Of a stretch of 64,000 nucleotides of DNA, positions 52,790-61,351 are shown one piece after another (the first letter of the stretch is position 1; each line of letters starts with the position of its first letter). Source of the DNA: Streptomyces sp. NRRL S-1022 (lineage in GTDB: Bacteria > Actinomycetota > Actinomycetes > Streptomycetales > Streptomycetaceae); assembly GCF_000720135.1 (NCBI RefSeq), contig NZ_JOIU01000011.1:1-64000 (forward strand), written 5' to 3'. The notes below the pieces were generated by a model that saw nothing but the letters and a program-made list of their open reading frames with translations, was not told where the DNA came from and searched no databases. The translations under genes and the position numbers were made by a program.

Positions 52790-52995
52790 GAGTTTGCTCG
52801 GCCACGACGGCCTTGCGCGCCTCCAGCCGCGACCGCGTCTGCGGTAGACGACGACTTCGGAGGCCTGCAGCAATCACCCGAACGGTTTGGCCGATGAGTC
52901 CCACCGGCACCGAGTAGCGGTTCGTGCGGACACTTAGCAGGCCGAGGCGGATTGCGAGTCGATCAACGGCCAGGTCGCGGTGTGGTCGATGAGCC
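52790..52995 (-). pseudogene. IS21-family IstA transposase fragment
   Basis: The minus strand encodes RLGLLSVRTNRYSVPVGLIG then QTVRV, after which a one-base shift gives LLQASEVVVY. The R-T-N-R-Y-S-V-P motif and the following strand are the C-terminal DNA-binding part of IstA. Only about 60 codons remain. No IstB gene is found. Confidence 0.7.
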
Positions 52996-53019
52996 TGGTG
53001 CGACTCGATGGACGCATCC

Positions 53020-53644
53020 ATGACTGGTAGGGCCGCCCGCTATCTCCACTTCGCCCGTCACGGCGAGGCATCGCCGGATGAGAGCGGCTTGACGGATGCG
53101 GGCCGCCGCCAGGCTGCCCTGCTGGGGGACCGGCTCCAGGGCGTCCCGCTGGCGGCGATCCACCACGGCCCGCTCGCCCGTGCCGAACAGACCCGCGCGG
53201 CTGGTCGGTGAGCAACTCGACGGAGTCCCCTGCCGTCGTTCCGAAGCGGCTGGCGACTACCTCCCCTACCTGCCGACGCGCGAGGAACTGCCGCCGGAGG
53301 CAGCCGACGCCTGGACCGAGTTCCTCGCCCAGTTCACGGCCGAGGAACGCGAGCAGGGACCCGGGCTCGCGGCGGCGGCACTCGAAGAGTTCACCGGAAC
53401 TGTTGTCGGAGATGAACCGCGGCACGAACTTGTCGTCACCCACAACTTCCTTGCCGGCTGGCTCATCCGAGCCGCCCTTGATGCACCGAAGTGGCGCTGG
53501 CTGGGCATCAACCATGCCAACGCGGCTCTGACCGTCATCCGCTACACACCCGACCGCCCCCCGGCGGTCCTCCTCTTCAATGACACCGGCCATCTCCCGG
53601 CCGAGCTCCGCTGGACCGGCTTCCCACCAGAACTCCATGTCTGA
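53020..53644 (+). pseudogene. Histidine phosphatase family protein with one frameshift
   Basis: From ATG 53020 it reads YLHFARHGEASPDESGLTDA with the catalytic RHG, then LLGDRLQGVPLAAIHHGPLA. Near 53200 the frame moves by one base to ARLVGEQLDGVPCRRSEAAG and continues to the second catalytic His in HELVVTHNFLAGWLIRAALD and the stop at 53642. Length, order and active-site residues are complete for a phosphoglycerate-mutase-like phosphatase of about 205 residues. A base-calling error is as likely as a recent mutation. Confidence 0.82.
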
Positions 53645-53669
53645 CGAGTCGGTGCGTGAGAGCAGGTGA

Positions 53670-53905
53670 GGCTCGTGCCGCGTTGGTGGCATGACCCGGG
53701 CGTGGCGATCATGGTCAATCGGACGGTGCTGGCGCATCGGCTGTTTACGGGGTTCTCACAGCGTCATCTCGCGCGTCTTGGTCGAGGAATTGGAAACGGG
53801 CCGCGGGTGCCGGCGCCTGTCACCAGCTGGTTTTCGTCAACCGACTGGTGGCCACGCTGATCCATCTGCGACACGACCTGCCGCACGCGGTGCCCGAGGC
53901 TGCGA
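53670..53905 (+). pseudogene. IS5-like transposase N-terminal fragment
   Basis: NRTVLAHRLFTGFSQRHLAR in one frame, VEELETGRGC in the next and VNRLVATLIHLRHDLPHAVP in the third resemble the N-terminal part of DDE_Tnp_4-type transposases. Three frames are needed and nothing catalytic remains. The DNA from 53905 to 54143 holds no recognisable gene. Confidence 0.6.
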
Positions 53906-54143
53906 CCCCGGCCACGTCCGACATCACGCCTGCTGGCGGGACACGCGTCGATGACCCGCGTGAACACCTACACCGCCCCCCTCTGGCGCAACTTCCCTTG
54001 GAAAAAGGGAAGGACCCCTCAGGAACGGGAGGCCGCGCACCACTCGGTAAGGCTTGGGACAACAGGTGAGGGGAGTCAGCTACGCCGCAGTAGCCGGCCC
54101 GCGGACCGTCTCGGCGGCGCGCGCCTTATGAGACGACTGATCG

Positions 54144-55382
54144 TCAGGAGAAGAAGCGCACCTCCGGGTAGCGGTCCGACAGCCCGTCCAACAGAGCTTC
54201 GTCGCCCCGGCCGCGCAGCCAGCGGTCGAAGAAGGCGGCGAGGCAGGCCCGTTCAGCGTTGATCGCGCGCCTCGGTGCGATGGTGCCGATGTTCTCGACG
54301 ACGGTCCGTCGGGGGAGGCCGAACCTATGGGCGATTTGCGGGATGAACGCCTCCGCGTCGGTGTAGGTCGCGTGTTCTGCGCCATGCAGCGTGAGCCCCC
54401 GGTGCCAGCCGTGACTGTGCCGCCACAGGGAGTCCCAGGACGGCACCGTGCCGAGGTCGTCACCGTCCTTGCCGATCAGCAGGAAGGGGCGGTCGAGGCC
54501 GTCAGCGGCCACGGTGGAAAGGTTGCCAGGGGTGCTGTCGTCCTGGACGTATGCGAGAACGCCGTCGAGATCGGCTGCTGCTGCGATGCGTGGGTCGTCG
54601 TGCATCGCCTGCAAGGCGGTGAAGCCTCCCGCCGACTGGCCGAACATGCCGATGCGGTCAAGGTCCAGCGTGCCGCGCAGATCCGTGGGGAGCGCAATGG
54701 GCAGTTCGTCGAGGAGGAAGCGGGTGTCGGCCACCCGTACGGCCATCGTCTTCTGCAAGAGCGCGGTGATGCGGTCCAGGTCCGGGTATGCCTTGGCGAA
54801 CTCCGCGGGCAGAACGGTGCGCTCGACGCGGCCGCCGGGGAACTGAACAGCCGTGGCGTCGTAGGTGTGATCGAGCGTCACCACCACATAGCCTCGGGAG
54901 GCAAGGTCGTCGCAGAGCGTGGTGCCCATGGAACGTGGGTCCCCGGCACCCGGTGAGTAGCAGACGACCGGGTACGGGCGACCGTCCCGGTCGACGGGGG
55001 CGCCTTCACGAGCGTGGGTGCGGGTGGCCGACCAGTCGACCTGATCGCTGGGCACATCGGTGAGGCTGTTCAACGCGGCGAATCCGGCGGCCTCCCCGGG
55101 GAGCATCTGCGGTGCGGTCGGGTACGCGCCGGCCGCGCGAGCCGGGTAACGGATGCTGATCATGAGTTCTCGGTACGGCTGCGACGTGATCCAAGGATCG
55201 GAACGTGAGGCATCGACGAGGCGCAGTGAGACCGTCCCCACGGGGTGCGGACCGGTGAGCGCGGGCAGCGTCAGCCGTAAAAGCCCGGCCTCGTGCGGCG
55301 CAGCGGACGCGGTTCGCGTGGAGATGGCCGACAGGGTGACGGCGGCGACAGCCGACAGCATGGCGGCGCGGCGAGTCTGCAT
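54144..55382 (-). CDS. Secreted alpha/beta hydrolase, PAF-acetylhydrolase-like
   Basis: 412 residues from ATG 55382. The signal peptide AMLSAVAAVTLSAISTRTAS is followed by RELMISIRYPARAAGAYPTA. The nucleophile lies in IGMFGQSAGGFTALQAMHDD, with the acid in FLLIGKDGDD and the His in LHGAEHATYTD. The order and length match bacterial members of the platelet-activating-factor acetylhydrolase II family (extracellular lipases/esterases). Monocistronic; GGAGGG lies upstream of the start. Confidence 0.9.
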   Translation of the reverse strand: MQTRRAAMLSAVAAVTLSAISTRTASAAPHEAGLLRLTLPALTGPHPVGTVSLRLVDASRSDPWITSQPYRELMISIRYPARAAGAYPTAPQMLPGEAAGFAALNSLTDVPSDQVDWSATRTHAREGAPVDRDGRPYPVVCYSPGAGDPRSMGTTLCDDLASRGYVVVTLDHTYDATAVQFPGGRVERTVLPAEFAKAYPDLDRITALLQKTMAVRVADTRFLLDELPIALPTDLRGTLDLDRIGMFGQSAGGFTALQAMHDDPRIAAAADLDGVLAYVQDDSTPGNLSTVAADGLDRPFLLIGKDGDDLGTVPSWDSLWRHSHGWHRGLTLHGAEHATYTDAEAFIPQIAHRFGLPRRTVVENIGTIAPRRAINAERACLAAFFDRWLRGRGDEALLDGLSDRYPEVRFFS

Positions 55383-55585
55383 GGCAAAGCCCTCCTTGTC
55401 TGTCCGTGTTCAGCAAGTTCTTTCGTCCGTCCCTCACGGCCGCTCAATGCTTCGCCACGTCCGGCCGACGGTCCTGTCAGGAAGAACGGGCATCGCCTGC
55501 GCGACAGATCGTCGACCGATCCCTCCTCCTGTCGACGCTAGCGAGAACAGAGTCCCGGTGAAGGTGGTTTCCGGTCGCACCACTA

Positions 55586-55605
55586 GGCAGTGTCTTCAAA
55601 TGATC
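55586..55605 (+). repeat. Solitary IS5-type terminal repeat
   Basis: GGCAGTGTCTTCAAATGATC is preceded by CTA, the target type of IS5-group elements, and resembles their ends. No transposase follows within the next 600 bases. It is probably one end of a lost or deleted insertion sequence. Confidence 0.35.
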
Positions 55606-56243
55606 ACTACTGGTGGAGCATGGTGTCGTGAAACGTCCTGGCCGTCGTCGCCCGCACGTCGCTGATCATCGGCGACGGGGGTTTGCGTGCATGAGCGCAT
55701 CACCGGGACCCGGGTCACGCGGCCCGGGCGGCTTGCCCGGCGCGGGCGAGGTGGTGCAGCTCGGTGCGTGCCGCCGGCACCGAGGGGACGCGTCCATCCC
55801 CTATTAGATTGCTTGTTCGAATTACGTGTCACTTCTGACACGCCCGAGCGGTCGGGATCCCACCGGGCGTGGTCGGCTCCATGGCCGGGCCTATCGTCGC
55901 CCACACCACGGTGGTCCCCCGGCCGGCGCTCGCCGCTCGCGGGCCTCCGGCCACGGGCCGCCCGACCGGTGGCGCGGCGTCGCTCGACAGGGTGGTTGTC
56001 CCGTCTTGCCGCGGAAGCGGCAGCCGGGCCGCCGCGGCCACCGCGTCGTGTGGTGATGGGACGGACCACATTCGCCGGCTTCCAGCCCACCACCGCCCCG
56101 CGGCCGCGTCACCTGATGCTGCTGGGTGCCGCATACGCGGCCTGCTGTTCGGCTGTGGACTGGCGGTGGTCTGGTGGAGGCTGGCGTCGCTGGCCCTGTG
56201 GGAGGAAGCTGGGACAGGGCCGAAAGCGCCAGAGAGGTGTGGC
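55606..56243. other. Region without a recognised gene
   Basis: About 640 bases between the IS-like end and the GNAT gene. ORFs here are Arg/Pro/Gly-rich and shadow one another. The sequence upstream of 56244 (AGAGAGG at 56231-56237) provides the ribosome site of the GNAT gene. Confidence 0.4.
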
Positions 56244-57137
56244 GTGGTGATCAGCTTGAGCCGGTTGGGATCACCCCGTCTGCGTCCGTATGAGTCGGCG
56301 GATGAGGCGGCGGTGCTTGAGTTGCTTGCGGCAGACCGGCTGCCTGGGCAGCCGGTCTGCACCGCTTTGATGCTCGCTGACGCGCTGGCCGGCCGCTCAG
56401 TAGGTGATCAGGCTGCGTGGGCGGGGCTGGATGGGCTCGTCACTACGGTGCTGTGCACGCCCAATGGCGGCATTGACGGCATCGTCTGCTGTGCCGGGCG
56501 CCCCTGCGACGACGCATCGTTGATCTTGTGGCTGCACTGCCGTGACAGCTCCGAGGCGGCCGCGACTTTGATCGCTCGGGCTCTGGAATGGAGCGGCGCC
56601 CGTCTCGTGTGTGGCTTCCCACTCGCCTCCGCCCTCACCAGGGGCCTGATAGGTCTGCCGGAGCGCCGTAGCCGGGCCACGCACGAAGCTCTCCTGGCTG
56701 TGGGCTTCACCGCGCTGGGGCAGTGCCGGTATCTGCATGCCGAGCTTCCCGTCGCAGGCTTGCCCCACCTCGGGCACGTGGAGCTGAAGGACACTGTCTC
56801 GCCGGCCGGCAAGCGTCTTGAGGTCCGCCGCTGTGGGCGGGTGCTGGCCCAGGTCTTCGTGGAGCATCCTGTCGGCGGGGTCGGCGTGATCCGCAGCCTC
56901 ACGGTCGCCCCGGACACCCGCGGCCAGGACTTGCCCCTGGGTCTGCTGGGCAACGCTATGGACGTGCTCATCGGGTTCGGTGCTCGCGAGACGATCGTCT
57001 ACCTGGAGGAGTCTCATGACGACCCGGAGTGGGATCTCGCCGCTGCCCTGCGCACATACCTGTTCGCTGACTTCATCGAGGTCGACCGGCTGCTCACTTT
57101 CACCAGGCCGCCGACGCCGTCTGAGACGCGGGGTTAG
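56244..57137 (+). CDS. GNAT-like acetyltransferase domain protein
   Basis: 297 residues from GTG 56244; the larger ORF from 55869 includes non-coding sequence. LRPYESADEAAVLELLAADR is a typical GNAT start. The C-terminal half has RVLAQVFVEHPVGGVGVIRS, LTVAPDTRGQDLPLGLLGNA (the acetyl-CoA loop region, with R-G-x-x-L-x-x-x-L-L) and GARETIVYLEESHDD. It may carry two GNAT units, the first degenerate. The substrate is unknown. Confidence 0.75.
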   Translation: MVISLSRLGSPRLRPYESADEAAVLELLAADRLPGQPVCTALMLADALAGRSVGDQAAWAGLDGLVTTVLCTPNGGIDGIVCCAGRPCDDASLILWLHCRDSSEAAATLIARALEWSGARLVCGFPLASALTRGLIGLPERRSRATHEALLAVGFTALGQCRYLHAELPVAGLPHLGHVELKDTVSPAGKRLEVRRCGRVLAQVFVEHPVGGVGVIRSLTVAPDTRGQDLPLGLLGNAMDVLIGFGARETIVYLEESHDDPEWDLAAALRTYLFADFIEVDRLLTFTRPPTPSETRG

Positions 57138-57281
57138 ACGGCTCTTGTCGCCGACCGCGGACCGGCCGCCCGAGGCGCCGTGGCCGCGGAAGGAGAAGGT
57201 GACGACGGCGCCGTACCGGGCGAGCACGCCGGCCGCCCAGCGCACTGGCTCTGACCACGAGAAAGGACAGCACTTGTTCAC
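57130..57281 (-). pseudogene. Alpha/beta hydrolase, short N-terminal fragment
   Basis: Minus strand EPVRWAAGVLARYGAVVTFS followed by FRGHGASGGRS is the second strand and the RGHGxSGG turn of an alpha/beta hydrolase. Neither the start nor the nucleophile elbow is present. It overlaps the end of the GNAT gene on the other strand by a few bases. Confidence 0.6.
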
Positions 57282-57345
57282 CGGTCAGGGAGGCACCCGA
57301 AGGAGACGAGGCATTCGAACTGGTCCGGTGATGCCTCGCTTGTGG

Positions 57346-57611
57346 TCACAGGCCGAAGGCGCCGCCCTCGATGAGGATGAGCAGGCCGATGGCGATCAGG
57401 ACGAGGGGCAGCAGGATGTGGCCCAGCGGGCGAGAGCCTTGGCAATGACGGGTCGGGTGGCGAAGAACTTGCCTGCGAAGCACCACACGGCCACGAGCAT
57501 GAGGAACACCGCGGCGTACATGCTCATCCCGCCGATGCCGGCGGTGGCGAAGACGGGCACGTAGACGCCGATGTTGTCGCCGCCGTTGGCGAAGGTGACC
57601 GCCGCCACCTC
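57346..57611 (-). pseudogene. Cadmium-resistance (CadD-type) transporter, C-terminal part
   Basis: The minus strand reads MAAVTFANGGDNIGVYVPVF, then AAVFLMLVAVWCFAGKFFAT and, after a frameshift, HILLPLVLIAIGLLILIEGG. FANGGDNIGVY is the hallmark of CadD-family exporters, with the Asp in the transport path. The first helices are gone and the upstream sequence is a cas2e start, so the gene was created by a deletion joining two unrelated loci. Confidence 0.8.
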
Positions 57612-57615
57612 CAGA

Positions 57616-57711
57616 GTTGCCCACGAACACGCCGGCGGAGATCTCCAGCATCCAGCGCGTGAGGAAGCCGCGTAGGCCGGCTGGGCAGTTGGTGAGGACG
57701 ATGACAGTCAC
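57616..57711 (-). pseudogene. cas2: Cas2e N-terminal fragment
   Basis: The GTG start at 57711 overlaps the TGA of the cas1 remnant. It encodes MTVIVLTNCPAGLRGFLTRW then MLEISAGVFVGN, exactly the beginning of type I-E Cas2, including the first beta strand. At about residue 32 it runs into cadmium-transporter sequence in another frame. The rest of Cas2 is missing. Confidence 0.85.
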
Positions 57712-57888
57712 CAGAGCTCGTCACCGTGGTCTTGGGGTCCGAGGTAATTGACGCCGGAGGCGACCTGGCGGTTGTGGTCGCTCCGGAGCGTGACGACGTC
57801 CTGGGTAGTAGCCGGGCTGGGAGACTGGGGCTGTCTCGGGCAGCAGGAGGGGTTTGATGTCGTCGACGCACCGGTTCAGCAAGGATGG
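57708..57888 (-). pseudogene. cas1: Cas1e C-terminal fragment
   Basis: The minus strand reads SLLNRCVDDIKPLLLPETAP, then one frame over DVVTLRSDHNRQVASGVNYL and GPQDHGDELW to TGA. The LxxRxVxDI...LL and the V-A-x-G-V-N-Y-G/L ending are the C-terminus of type I-E Cas1 in actinobacteria. The catalytic core lies upstream and is absent. It precedes cas2 with a 4-base overlap, the natural gene order. Confidence 0.75.
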
Positions 57889-58065
57889 GCCGCTGCGTGG
57901 ACGCCGAGGCGCGGCGATGGACTAGCGATTCGATATCAACCTTCGTCTGAGTGAGGCGGGACGCGGCGCCCCGCTACCTGACGGTACTGAACGGATCACC
58001 GCGCAACTGAACTACCTACTGCGCTCTTTGCCGCGCAACTGAACTCTTCTCTGCAATTCGACACG

Positions 58066-58632
58066 TCAGCCAGTCACGAGGAGGGCCCCACCGGACGGAG
58101 TGATGGCGTACCACTCCTTGTCCTTGCCCTGGCCGTTCATCTGGCCGGCCTTCACGTCGCCCGCGTACCGGTAGAGCGGCCAGCCGGCGAGGGTGAGCTG
58201 CTTCATGCCTTTGCGGTGGACCGTGCCGAGGAGGTTCTTGTCGACGCCCGTGGTTCGTACGGGGTCCTCCACGATGACGGGCCTCCACATTCGCGTGCAC
58301 GCACCGGCGCAAGTCCACCTGGAGGGGGACGGGCGGTCCATGCCGTAGCGGTAGAGGACCATGCCCTGATCGTCGGTGACCACACGGCCCGCGCCCTTCA
58401 CCGCCTCGGCCCTTACGGTGACGGTCACGCCCGGACTCCCGCTGCCCGCCTCGCCGTCGGACGCCGGAGCCGAGACCGGTGCGGAGGCCGCCGGATCGGA
58501 CGCCGTCGTGACGACCGGGGCGGCGCCTGAACCCGCGCCGGACGCACTGTCGTTGGAGGAATCGCACGCCCCCAGCAGGAGAGCGGACACGAGCCCGGCG
58601 GCCGAAGCGAGGACGATGCGTTGCGGGATCAA
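58066..58632 (-). CDS. Secreted lipoprotein of the COG4315 family
   Basis: 188 residues. A signal peptide with lipobox LLLGAC is followed by a Ser/Ala/Pro-rich linker and two repeats with the family signature: GMVLYRYGMDRPSPSRWTCA and LAGWPLYRYAGDVKAGQMNG. The C-A-G-A-C pair could form a disulfide or bind a cofactor. The function is unknown. It is monocistronic and its start follows GTGAGCCC. Confidence 0.88.
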   Translation of the reverse strand: MIPQRIVLASAAGLVSALLLGACDSSNDSASGAGSGAAPVVTTASDPAASAPVSAPASDGEAGSGSPGVTVTVRAEAVKGAGRVVTDDQGMVLYRYGMDRPSPSRWTCAGACTRMWRPVIVEDPVRTTGVDKNLLGTVHRKGMKQLTLAGWPLYRYAGDVKAGQMNGQGKDKEWYAITPSGGALLVTG

Positions 58633-58949
58633 GGGCTCACCCTTCGGAAGTCGTGTCTGCGTACACCCTGTTACGTCGGCGCGGGCTCCTACCTCTCAAC
58701 CACCGCCGCCAGATTGCACATCCTTGACCATCACCCAGGCTGCTGATGGGGGCGCGGTCGTCGGTTGGGTTGCCGTGCGATCAGCCGGTCGCGTACCTGA
58801 ACGAGCAGCATTCGGTGACCCCCGACTGCCGCAGCTCCGCACCGGCACCGATCCGCTCCACGTTCGGCGGCTCAGCCGCGTCTAGGACGGCGAGCGGCTA
58901 CACGGGCTGCTCTGGCATGCAGGCACCGGCCGGCGTTAATCAGCAGCGC

Positions 58950-59122
58950 GGTGCCCGGCGGGGGCCTCGGGGAGCGGGCCTGGGTACTCAACGCCCAGGT
59001 GTTCCACGGATACCGGCACACCGATCCCGACGCCCACCTCTCCGGCTTGGCCAGCGGCGCCGAGGCCGACGGACCGGGCGTCGGACTGATGACGGCCGCC
59101 GACGTCCGGGCGTACGGGTAGG
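58950..59122 (+). pseudogene. Fragment of an unknown protein
   Basis: A frame ending in TAG at 59120 reads ERAWVLNAQVFHGYRHTDPD then AHLSGLASGAEADGPGVGLM and TAADVRAYG. It is coding-like and ordered, but the start is unclear and no family is recognised. The flanking DNA from 58633 to 58949 has only shadow frames. Confidence 0.35.
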
Positions 59123-59221
59123 CGTGCGACCAAGGGGGCACCGCCGCCGAGGGGCGGCCCGGGGTGGAGTACGGCGCGCCCCCAGCTGGGGGCTTGGCCG
59201 GGGCTGGGAGGGGGGCGAGGT

Positions 59222-59790
59222 TCAGCGCTGTGGTAGCTGGGTCGTCCAGGGGCCGCGGGCCGCTGGGGGGCGGCTGGCTTGGAGGTGAGGGCCAGGCTGC
59301 GGGGCGGAGTAGGCGTCGGGCGCGGCGGACTGGGGCTGCCAGGCGGTGAGGGGGCGGGCTGGGCCTGCCAGGGGGGCGGGCTGCTCCAGCGCGTCGCTGA
59401 CGGCGGCCTGCGCGGTGACGTACTGTTCTCCGTCAGCCTCCTCGGCGAGCCGGTCCAGGTAAATGATCAGGTACCGGCCGCCGCGTCCGATGGTGATGCG
59501 GCCCTCGCGCCCACGCGGTCCAGGTCGCTCCCGTCCCAACCGCTCCGCTCCGTCGCGGCGTCGCGGGGAAGGCTCACCGCCTCCGACGCCAGCCGCTCGG
59601 ACGACATCGACCGCACCAGGTCGGTGTCGAAGTCGAGTGCGGCCGCGTCGAGTACATCGGCCACCCTTTTTATAGGACTCGACTGCGACTAGGGGGGTTT
59701 GGGCGTCCAGGTCCTCGTTGTCGGCGGCGGTGACTGGCTCGCCGGTGTGCTCGGCGAGCTCCCGGCTCTTTGACGGGCAGACAGGACGAC
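59222..59790 (-). pseudogene. Hypothetical protein broken by two frameshifts
   Basis: Three frames give one plausible protein: RELAEHTGEPVTAADNEDLD, then VLDAAALDFDTDLVRSMSSE and RDAATERSGWDGSDLDRVGA, then GRITIGRGGRYLIIYLDRLA and DGEQYVTAQAAVSDALEQPA with a Pro/Gln-rich tail. The pieces are acidic and similar in composition. I do not recognise the family. Confidence 0.45.
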
Positions 59791-60030
59791 TGCATGACCC
59801 ACCGCGAGCCGGGACCGATGGGTGCTGGGGCCTTCGCCGACCCCAGACGCCCGCTCCCCTGGGTGCGGGTGCGTGCGCGCCGGACGGCACCGGGGCCGTG
59901 GTGGCTCGGCTGGACTACGACCGGCTCACCGCCGCACGCACGGACCGCTGCATCCGGGGACGGCGGGCAGGCAGCGGCTTGCGCGCACCTGCCGGCCCGA
60001 CGCGGAGGCGCCCTCGCAAGGGATAGCCGG

Positions 60031-61005
60031 TCAGTGCTGCCAGTAGTCACGCTCGGGGAGTTCCACCCACAGGTCGGGGGGCCCGGTGAAGGGCCGCGGG
60101 TCGGCGGGGAAGAGGCCCGCGTGGGCGCAGCACTCGGCGATCGCGTGGGAGCCGTAGATGTACGCGGTGAGGACCTCCTCGTGAGGCATACCGGTGTACG
60201 GGCCCCCGCCGGGGTGCAGGTCCCAGCCCTCGACGACACCGTCGCGCACGAGGCTGCCCTGGTTGCCGCTCTTGGGGTTGGCGTACATGCCGTAGCAGAC
60301 GGTGCCGGCCGAGAGCAGGGCCTGTACGCCCGGCATCTGCGGCCCGTACCCCCAGGGCTGGGTGACGACACAACCGCCCGGCACGGTCGTCACCCCGACG
60401 ATGCGCAGGCTGTCGTCCGTGTCGACGCCGTACGGGTCGTCCAGCAGCTCGGCGAGCAGCCCGGCGTCCGACGGCGCCGCTGCCAGGCGCCGTACGGCCT
60501 CCTGCGCGTCGATGCCGGCCACACAGGCCAGTCCCGTGCCGTCGTAGTAGCCGACGTCGGCCAGGGCCGCGATGCGCCGCCGGCCTTCCCGCGCCGCTGC
60601 GGACTCCGCCTCGCTGAGCCCCGGTCCGCCCTCGGGCAGCGGGAACAGGTCCGGTGTGGGCCCGGCCAGGCTCAGCCACCCCGGTGACCAGCCGGCCAGC
60701 ACCGGACGCCACGGGTCGGCTCCCGCAGCGACGAGGACCCGTGCGATCTCCGGCCGGTGGCCGACCACCGCCTCCCACAGTGCGGTCGTACCTTCCTCCA
60801 GGGCGTCGACGTCGGCGACGCGCCCGGCCAGCTCCGCGACGACCTCGGGCGAGCCGAACGCCACGGCCCGGTGCAGGGGCCGTTCCCCGCACGGCAGCGC
60901 CTCCGGATCGGCGCCCTGGTCGAGCCGTCGCCGGATGTCCCGGTGGTCCCGCCAGCCCTCCCAGTCGACGCCGCCCTCCCAGCCGTCCCCCGGTCCCGTC
61001 CCCAT
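60031..61005 (-). CDS. Ankyrin-repeat protein
   Basis: 324 residues from ATG 61005. Two to three ankyrin repeats occupy the first half (RRRLDQGADPEALPCGERPL, HRAVAFGSPEVVAELAGRVA, LWEAVVGHRPEIARVLVAAG). The second half is a separate domain with CVVTQPWGYGPQMPGVQALL and GSHAIAECCAHAGLF. Such proteins occur singly in Streptomyces and mediate protein contacts; partners are unknown. Confidence 0.85.
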   Translation of the reverse strand: MGTGPGDGWEGGVDWEGWRDHRDIRRRLDQGADPEALPCGERPLHRAVAFGSPEVVAELAGRVADVDALEEGTTALWEAVVGHRPEIARVLVAAGADPWRPVLAGWSPGWLSLAGPTPDLFPLPEGGPGLSEAESAAAREGRRRIAALADVGYYDGTGLACVAGIDAQEAVRRLAAAPSDAGLLAELLDDPYGVDTDDSLRIVGVTTVPGGCVVTQPWGYGPQMPGVQALLSAGTVCYGMYANPKSGNQGSLVRDGVVEGWDLHPGGGPYTGMPHEEVLTAYIYGSHAIAECCAHAGLFPADPRPFTGPPDLWVELPERDYWQH

Positions 61006-61351
61006 GTCGCCTCCCGCGCCCCGCCCGACGGCACCCTGCCGCACACCGACCACCCTTGCAGACGGGTCCGACAACGCCACCGCCGTCACGGCGGCGCGGC
61101 GGACCATGGACGCCGGCGCCACCGGTCTGCCGCGGGTCGGACCCTCGCCGAACATCCCGACACCCGCGACCGCCGACCACACCGACGGCACCGACGAAGG
61201 GTGCCGGGGCAGGCTCCGGGGAGGGTGCCGGGAAGCGCCGCTTCAGCGACCTGCTGCGGGGGTCCGACCGGCTGCGGCGCGCGCTCGCCGCCGGCGGCGA
61301 TCCGTCGGCGCTGTGCGCCGCGCCCGCCCCGCCGTGGGCTGGGCGGGCGGG

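Noticed and set aside
53950-54070. Short plus-strand ORF (VNTYTAPLWRNFPWKKGRTP)
   Set aside because: It begins with a plausible peptide but quickly becomes Arg-rich, has no ribosome site and no family; treated as debris.
57890-58065. CRISPR leader or array upstream of the cas1 remnant
   Set aside because: The two GCGCAACTGAACT motifs (about 58000-58040) are short and not repeat-like; no periodic repeats are seen.
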